Source: Diadema setosum
Lineage: Eukaryota; Echinodermata; Echinoidea; Diadematoida; Diadematidae
Direction: 5' to 3'
Length of the DNA: 64,000 bases
Assembly (NCBI GenBank): GCA_033980235.1
Contig: CM067072.1
Location: 27,124,192 to 27,188,191, forward strand
In this document: positions 59,201-64,000 of the stretch, in pieces
Layout of the letters: each line of letters opens with the position of its first letter
How positions within the stretch are numbered: the stretch's first letter is position 1
Notes under the pieces: generated by a model
What the model was told of the DNA's origin: nothing
The model's input: the letters and a program-made list of their open reading frames with translations, nothing else
Database searches by the model: none
Program-made: the position numbers and the translations under genes

Positions 59201-62200
59201 AAATATCGACCTTTCAGATTTAGCTGCCATTTTGGAGGTAATTTTTTTTTAAAGCATTAGTAAAGTTTTGATGCATACGGATTATTTCTATAGCTTTAAA
59301 AAATGGACACAATTTGGTAGTATGATACCGAACACTATAATGTTGCAGTTGTTGTTGTGTGTGGTATTACATTATCGTGGACGTCGTCTCATGTGCGTGT
59401 ATTTGTCTTCCTGATGGTCTGTCTCTTTGTGTTTGTCCGTTTAATTCTTCGTATAGCTTCAATTTATTTCGACCTATAACCCATGTAGATCTGGCGAACT
59501 GCTCAATCTGAGAGGGGAGAAAACCACGGATATCAACATCCGCATGGCAGTCACTCAAGCATTCGCCTCGGCTCTTGGCAATGACGCCTCGCTGGTGGAC
59601 TACTCGTGTGTTGAGAGCGTCCTCTACGACGAAACAATGGGTAAGAATTTCGATTCGCTCCAGACCAGGGCCCCGTTGCAAGAAAGTTGCAATCATTATT
59701 GCAAATAATTGCTAATTTTGAAACAACCATTCTGATTGGCTCAGGGTCTGCCCTATTAAGAAGACATGCATGCAACAATGATTTTGATTGGCCAGTGACA
59801 ATCAGTTGCAAGTTGCGTTTAAACGCAAAGTTTCTAGCAACGGGGCCCAGGTCACCTTACAGCCTGTGTCCTCCAGAGACATTTCTTATTCAAAAGTATA
59901 CTATTACAATGTATCTAAAATAGGAGAAAGTGTAATTTGCTTCCTGTTTTCTATCCAAGCAAAATGTTTTGTTTCACTTCATTTTTCACATTCTTCCAAC
60001 TAGGATTTCTTTTTAAACTTCACGAAGAGGTCTATGTTGCGTAAATTGCGGTTTCAGCGGCGTTCACAAACTGCATGATTTTTGTGACCCTATTGCGAAA
60101 GAAGTATGTTTCCTGTTTAAGGGTACCATGTTTGATTTATAATACGGAGCAGTTTGTGAAGGAAATCATAGACATCGACCACAGGCCATTGCTCTGTTCC
60201 CGTGTGTATTTGTGTGTGGGGGAACACTTTCTGATTTATTTTGTTTGTGAAGAAGTATCATTATTATCATCATTATCATCATCATCACCACCATCATCGC
60301 TACTACTACTACTTACTACTACACTGCTACTCCTACTGCTGCTATCGTCACCATCCTCAATATTACTATTACTATCATATTTTGTACGGTCCGTTTTGCA
60401 GCTTGAAGCTAATGTGGAAATGAAGATATAATAATTATTGTTATAGACATTAATTCATCGCCATTGTACCTCACTCGAGCTGGGCTGAGATTGGATGAAA
60501 AAAAAGAGGTCATTTTGTCTTTTTGTTTTATTATTTCTTCCGCCACATCTTGTGTGTTTAGCCAACTCCCAGACATCTACACGAAGGACTAGTCTGATGT
60601 TTGATTAAACTCGCGGTACCATGAGCTATTGATCTTGTGGTCCCCTCGATGTATCTGTGTATTGACAGTAATGTTACATCGTTGCCTCTCTTCGATGTTT
60701 TCTAACAGTGCGGAGTCAAAGAAGCAAACACATCAGTAAAAGTGCTGTCGCGGAGCAAAAGTCTAAATGCACAGAATGACTTGCGATGTTTTATTTTCAT
60801 GCAAGGTACTAAAATTGAAATGAACACCTTCTTATTACAAAGGATATCACTAATACTCTTTGCTGAAGAGTTTGCTGAAAATCAGAAAACTCGCTGAATA
60901 CTTTGGAGAGAAACTCTCTCCAACTTTTTGCATTACACGCATGTGTTTAAATCCTTCCACTTTGATTCTGTGTGAGACAAAAACATTCCTTCAAGCAGTC
61001 ACTTAAAGATAAAAATAGAGAAAATCTGGAGCAAGTGAATTCAAATCCACTCGACCTATAACTATATAGGCCTACTTTGATGTCCACTCTAGCAGATAAT
61101 AATGATACGCATATTATTCATTATTTTGTTTCTGATAGGATTATCAGCAACAGATCGAGATGCCTGCTACGTCATTTTTGTTGAGCTGGATCGCATTGTT
61201 GACACCTGTAAAGGCAAGAACAAAGATGAGGTGAGATCGCCAATTAGCTAATTTGCGTGCATATCGATGGAAAAGGTAATTTGGATTTCAGAACAGGAGC
61301 AAAATATTAGATGGAGGATCCTGCAATGCCCCCAGTGTGTGTCGAAGTCATCGTATGAAAAGTGAAAATAGATTATTTATGCAGTTTTTTATTGTGGCTG
61401 TTACTCGTCTATTTCTTATTCGTATTCATATTCTTCTTCTTTTTTTTTAAATCCTTGTCATCCTCTTCTTATTTTCTTCTGATTTCGCACGTGTGTGTGT
61501 GTTTTTTTTTTTTAACGAGGAATTTTCGTGGCAACTCCGAAACTTTTTCACATTACTGAATCACAGGTTTCCTCACAGCTTCTGATGGCATGTACATGTA
61601 GGTACAATTATCATTTTATATTGTGCTATCATGGCAAGACATATCGTAACAACCAGTTGCAGTCAATATTTTGTATGATTATGACGATAATGTAGGCCAA
61701 TATGTCACGCTTTCTTCACACTTCCCATAAAAAATTTGATATTTCGCTTCCAAAATGTAAAGGTATGTCCATCAATTAAGTTGGTTAGACGCGCCATTTA
61801 AGGAAGGGTAGGATCCGTCTATATCAGTGATATATTTATTTTCGAATACATTTTTTTTAGGCATGGATTTGAAATATGTCGGTAAACTCACTGTTGACGT
61901 AATCATCAAAAATGTATAAAAAAAAAAACAACTCTATCAAGACAAACTACATTCCCAAGCAAATCTGAGAAAAGCAACTATCCATGATTGGTTTTAAGCA
62001 TGCGACGAAGCCTTGGGAAAGAAACCACCGTCAGTACTAATGTTCCGTAACTTGTCAAAACAGTCCCTACCATTCAGCCTTAGGAATTTCATGTGGAAAA
62101 TTGTTCATTTTCCACATACACGCACGCACACACACAAATAAAACTCTGTATTCATCCCTTTTCAAATGCAGTGCCTTCTTTGTTTCTGAAAAGGAGTTAC

Positions 62201-63999
62201 AAACGAGGCTCATTCCTCAGTTGACTGATTTTGTTCACTCGATCGTCATGTCTATTTTTAGAACATGCTTTGCCTTTGTTACGGTCTGTTTTATCGGAGG
62301 TCTCTTTTGTTATGTGGGACTTGCTTTTGATTGGAGGAGGTTCCACTATCAGCCTCACCTGTATAGAAGCATGTATTATTACAAGTGTCCTTTCCTTGAA
62401 TTTGTGTGGGTGTGTCGTTTGTCTTACTTGATAGTTTTAATGTTTGTGGGTTTTTTCAACTGTTTTTTTTTTTATATTGAATCCATGGCGACTACTGTAG
62501 ATTAATGGCCTCATTGCGTGTAATGTTTCGATGCCGTGATGTGGAGGGTGTGAAAGGCAAGTTACGACAATTGTCATAGTATTGATCTATCACGATGGAA
62601 AAGGTTTCAGAATTTGAATGCATAACGCAATGGGAAAATGTCACCCCATATTAGCTCTGACTTTTGTAAGTGATCGTGAAATGAAACGAAGCTAATAGTG
62701 GTTGCGGTTAAATTCGAATCGCATAAAATAAGTTAAGGAATACAAAGAATTTGCTTGATTCACAACAGAGTGGTATTGGCAAATTATAAGAGGCAACGAC
62801 GTCATCCTCACACGATCCTCCCGCTGGCCTGCGAACGAAAAACCTCGTGAAAAAAAAAGAAATATGTCTGATATGATATATTTGGGTAACTTAAATGTAG
62901 TCCCTACCAACTACAACTCTGTCCCCTAAAAGTCCTCGATGCTAGGATATAATAACCTTACATTAACTTGATAGAAAGTAAGAATCTATGTGCAGGTTAG
63001 TGGGGAAATGCGTGTAGCAACAGTCATCAAATTTAGCGTTGGTGTGCTGATGATGAAAATTACAGTCACTTGGAAAACAAGCGATGCTTTAAGCTGCTAT
63101 AAATCTTTTATTTTGTGTCCCACTGAGTTGAAACTATTACTTTAATTATGATAGCGAACGTGAACGGGACTTCTCGTAATATCCTTGGGACATCGGGTTA
63201 CAAGTGGGGTATATAGGAGGTGAAATGAGAATCCAAACGTCACCGAATCGGCTAGTACTTATCAAAACGCCGAATATTTTCACGAATGATAACACTGCGA
63301 TTAACGCGGATAAAGAGCGAATATATGCTGACAACTTTGTTGCTTTTATACTAAAGATCTCACGGGGGTAGATCGAATTTACATGTACAGAGATGGAAAT
63401 AAAGCAACATACTCACTGTTTAACAACACACAAAACAGAGTCACAGCTTGACTGTTACTGGCACACCACTTGATATTTCCTTCCGATAGATGTAGGCCTA
63501 CATTTTTCGTTCGAGTTTAGGAGTTCGACTCCCGTTCGGCATCGGTTAAGCCCATCAACCACAAAGACGATATTTCTGCACATGATTTTATCTATCTACC
63601 TCGCTAGCTAGCTACAGCTATCAATCTATCTTTGATATCTGAGAGTTCACCTCAACCTCGGTATCACTTATTTCTCTTTTCTTTTTAAGTTTCAAACTTT
63701 TCCAGACACACATTGTGTTTTCAGTTTCCACAGTAACCAGTCTTGTTCATTTTCGTGCTATATTCAGTCGTGCCCCGCTAGTGAATTCTTCGGCAGATCA
63801 AGGAGGCAGATACATTATGCAATGTATGACTACATCATCATGATTGCTATTTGTTTTTTTCTATATTGACAGGTGGCGTTGAAACTGGATGAAACCCTAC
63901 GCACTCTAGCATCTGGTTACGAGTTTCAGCGCAGCCGGAACGGAATCCCTCCACTCAAGCTGATCTGCTTGCAGCCGGGTTCTTTCGAGGCCCTGCGCG
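50912..63999 (+). CDS. GH3 domain protein, gene B (runs off window in exon 7)
   Basis: Exons 50912-51032 (or its copy 37885-38005), 55105-56145, 56474-56600, 57345-57509, 59489-59640, 61139-61230, 63873 to the window end. Intron phases are the same as in gene A and four exon lengths are within one codon of it (127, 165, 149/152, 92). Motifs: [15 protein letters not shown] (171-185), YNATEGVIG (396-404), [14 protein letters not shown] and [12 protein letters not shown]. Hydrophobic segments at about 9-23 and 42-61 suggest a membrane anchor. Same family and uncertain substrate as gene A; the pair is an older tandem duplicate because the proteins are clearly diverged. The frame is open to the last base, so roughly 40 C-terminal residues are missing. 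Confidence 0.9.
51101..51486. mobile_element. TTAA-flanked palindromic MITE, copy 3 duplicate (unit 2)
   Basis: Duplicate of 38074-38459, carried by the unit. Confidence 0.75.
52157..52403. mobile_element. MITE with perfect 32 bp inverted ends, unit 2
   Basis: Duplicate of 39131-39377. Confidence 0.85.
53136..53292. repeat. (AT)n arrays with flanking inverted repeat, unit 2
   Basis: Duplicate of 40110-40262 with more AT repeats. Confidence 0.8.
53380..53545 (-). mobile_element. Possible tRNA-derived SINE, unit 2
   Basis: Duplicate of 40354-40519; weak box A and box B matches. Confidence 0.35.
53704..55104. other. GH3-B intron 1, single-copy part
   Basis: Sequence following the end of unit 2. 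Poly-T run near 53933-53955; otherwise nothing recognised. Confidence 0.6.
55105..56145 (+). CDS. GH3-B exon 2 (ATP-binding half)
   Basis: 1041 nt, acceptor ctaatgcag, donor gttggt. [48 protein letters not shown] and [15 protein letters not shown] parallel exon 2 of gene A block by block. Confidence 0.93.
56474..56600 (+). CDS. GH3-B exon 3
   Basis: 127 nt, acceptor gtttcgacag, donor gtattc. [20 protein letters not shown] and FYEFIPVDK. Confidence 0.92.
56660..56679. repeat. poly-C run
   Basis: About 18-20 C in GH3-B intron 3. Confidence 0.8.
57345..57509 (+). CDS. GH3-B exon 4
   Basis: 165 nt, acceptor ccaatcag, donor gtaaga. [20 protein letters not shown] and [17 protein letters not shown]. 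Confidence 0.93.
57617..57741. repeat. Inverted repeat with CTCTCGCTGTAT arms
   Basis: AGGCCCTCTCGCTGTATGA and TCATACAGCGAGAGGCCT are inverse complements about 85 bases apart; probably a small MITE. Confidence 0.65.
57845..58130 (+). mobile_element. tRNA-derived SINE in GH3-B intron 4
   Basis: A tRNA-like head with box A (TTCGCTCAGTCGGCAGCGCG) and a perfect box B (GGTTCGATTCC), then a body with AAACACTCTGTCCCTCGGAT and TGAAATGGAGGTCCCGTGTA. The body resembles a SINE type I associate with sea urchins, from memory only. Confidence 0.7.
58318..58343. repeat. Perfect 26 bp palindrome
   Basis: TTCGTAGGTGACA followed at once by its exact inverse complement; a partial third repeat (GTCACCTATGAAAG) follows. 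Confidence 0.9.
58445..59140 (-). mobile_element. 3' fragment of a non-LTR retrotransposon
   Basis: Minus-strand frame 59139-58840 ends …[20 protein letters not shown] then [16 protein letters not shown], the conserved RT tail (RT....F...G..IWN.LP…FK..LK) of CR1/Jockey-type LINEs. A ~390 bp 3' UTR runs to a CATTCATTCAT-like tail near 58455. 5' truncated, as usual for LINE insertions. In GH3-B intron 4. Confidence 0.7.
59489..59640 (+). CDS. GH3-B exon 5
   Basis: 152 nt, acceptor cccatgtag, donor gtaaga. [20 protein letters not shown] and [18 protein letters not shown]. Confidence 0.92.
59668..59847. mobile_element. GGGCCCCGTTGC MITE
   Basis: Ends GGGCCCCGTTGCAAGAAAGT and CTTTCTAGCAACGGGGCCC-type inverse; ~180 bp, 27 bases into GH3-B intron 5. 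Related in end sequence to the GGGCCCTGTTTCATAAA element at 10231. Confidence 0.7.
60255..60375. repeat. ATC/ACT triplet-rich microsatellite
   Basis: TCATCATTATCATCATCATC then TACTACTACTACTTACTACT; imperfect. The rest of intron 5 (59848-61138) shows nothing I recognise. Confidence 0.75.
61139..61230 (+). CDS. GH3-B exon 6
   Basis: 92 nt, acceptor tctgatag, donor gtgaga. [19 protein letters not shown]; same length and phases as gene A exon 6. Confidence 0.9.
61231..63872. other. GH3-B intron 6, nothing recognised
   Basis: 2.6 kb of AT-rich DNA. An open frame at 62101-62505 has no recognisable homology and reads through poly-T and CA repeats. Confidence 0.6.
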
Positions 64000-64000
64000 C
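63873..64000 (+). CDS. GH3-B exon 7, cut by window end
   Basis: Acceptor tattgacag, then [20 protein letters not shown] and [10 protein letters not shown], matching gene A exon 7 up to the last base. Confidence 0.92.
   Translation, partial: MALKLDETLRTLASGYEFQRSRNGIPPLKLICLQPGSFEALR

Noticed and set aside
62101..62505. 134-codon open frame in GH3-B intron 6
   Set aside because: Low-complexity, runs through CA and poly-T tracts, no recognisable motif, and lies between well-supported exons of another gene.
63505..63550. tRNA-like box B (GTTCGACTCCC)
   Set aside because: No matching box A at the right distance; too short to support an element.
23375..64000. Recent horizontal transfer of GH3 genes from a plant or alga
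   Set aside because: The genes have six introns each, an animal-type hydrophobic N-terminus, and GH3 relatives are known in animals including vertebrates. Nothing in the sequence requires transfer.

Overview
The window is a piece of an animal nuclear genome. Genes are split by GT-AG introns, intergenic DNA is AT-rich, and there are many short non-autonomous transposons, tRNA-derived SINEs, microsatellites and LTR-retrotransposon remains. The repeats (a CGGAGGCAT element with a CCGT array and AGGTCA runs, a GGGCCC palindromic MITE, a TTAA-flanked MITE family) and a retroelement with integrase upstream of reverse transcriptase suggest a marine deuterostome, most likely an echinoderm such as a sea urchin. 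That assignment is inference, not proof.

Region 1 (1-10 kb, + strand) holds the 3' part of MUTYH, the adenine DNA glycosylase of base-excision repair. Nine exons give 394 residues with the helix-hairpin-helix, the catalytic Asp, the 4Fe-4S cysteines and the NUDIX-like C-terminal domain. The last exon encodes a PCNA-interacting (PIP) motif. An intronic AATAAA signal just before that exon could make a form lacking it. The 5' exons lie outside the window.

Region 2 (12.4-20.6 kb, - strand) is a nest of mobile elements. A Ty3/gypsy-lineage retrotransposon has one LTR, a primer-binding site matching tRNA-Leu, a gag with a SCAN-like region, a protease, and then integrase BEFORE reverse transcriptase (Gmr1-like order). 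Its gag is split by a 1.7 kb foldback element whose arms are ~30 bp subrepeats. Its integrase is split by a 0.73 kb hAT-like element with an 8 bp target duplication. Its RT stops abruptly against a gag-protease remnant of a second retroelement.

Region 3 (23.4-64 kb, + strand) is a tandem pair of animal GH3-family genes (acyl-acid amido synthetase fold, ANL adenylating superfamily; related to vertebrate GHDC). I call them A and B. Both have a short first exon with a hydrophobic N-terminus, a ~1.04 kb second exon with the ATP-binding TSGTTG motif, and five further exons with identical intron phases. Gene A reconstructs to 646 residues. Gene B runs off the window in exon 7.

A ~13.0 kb segment (27,651-40,673) is repeated head-to-tail (40,674-53,703). 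Its ends lie in intron 3 of gene A and intron 1 of gene B, so each copy carries A exons 4-7 plus B exon 1. The layout is A(1-3)-[A(4-7)-B(1)]-[A(4-7)-B(1)]-B(2-7). The second A tail has no 5' exons of its own and gene B has two equivalent first exons. The copies differ almost only in homopolymer and microsatellite length, so this is either a very recent duplication or an assembly duplication.
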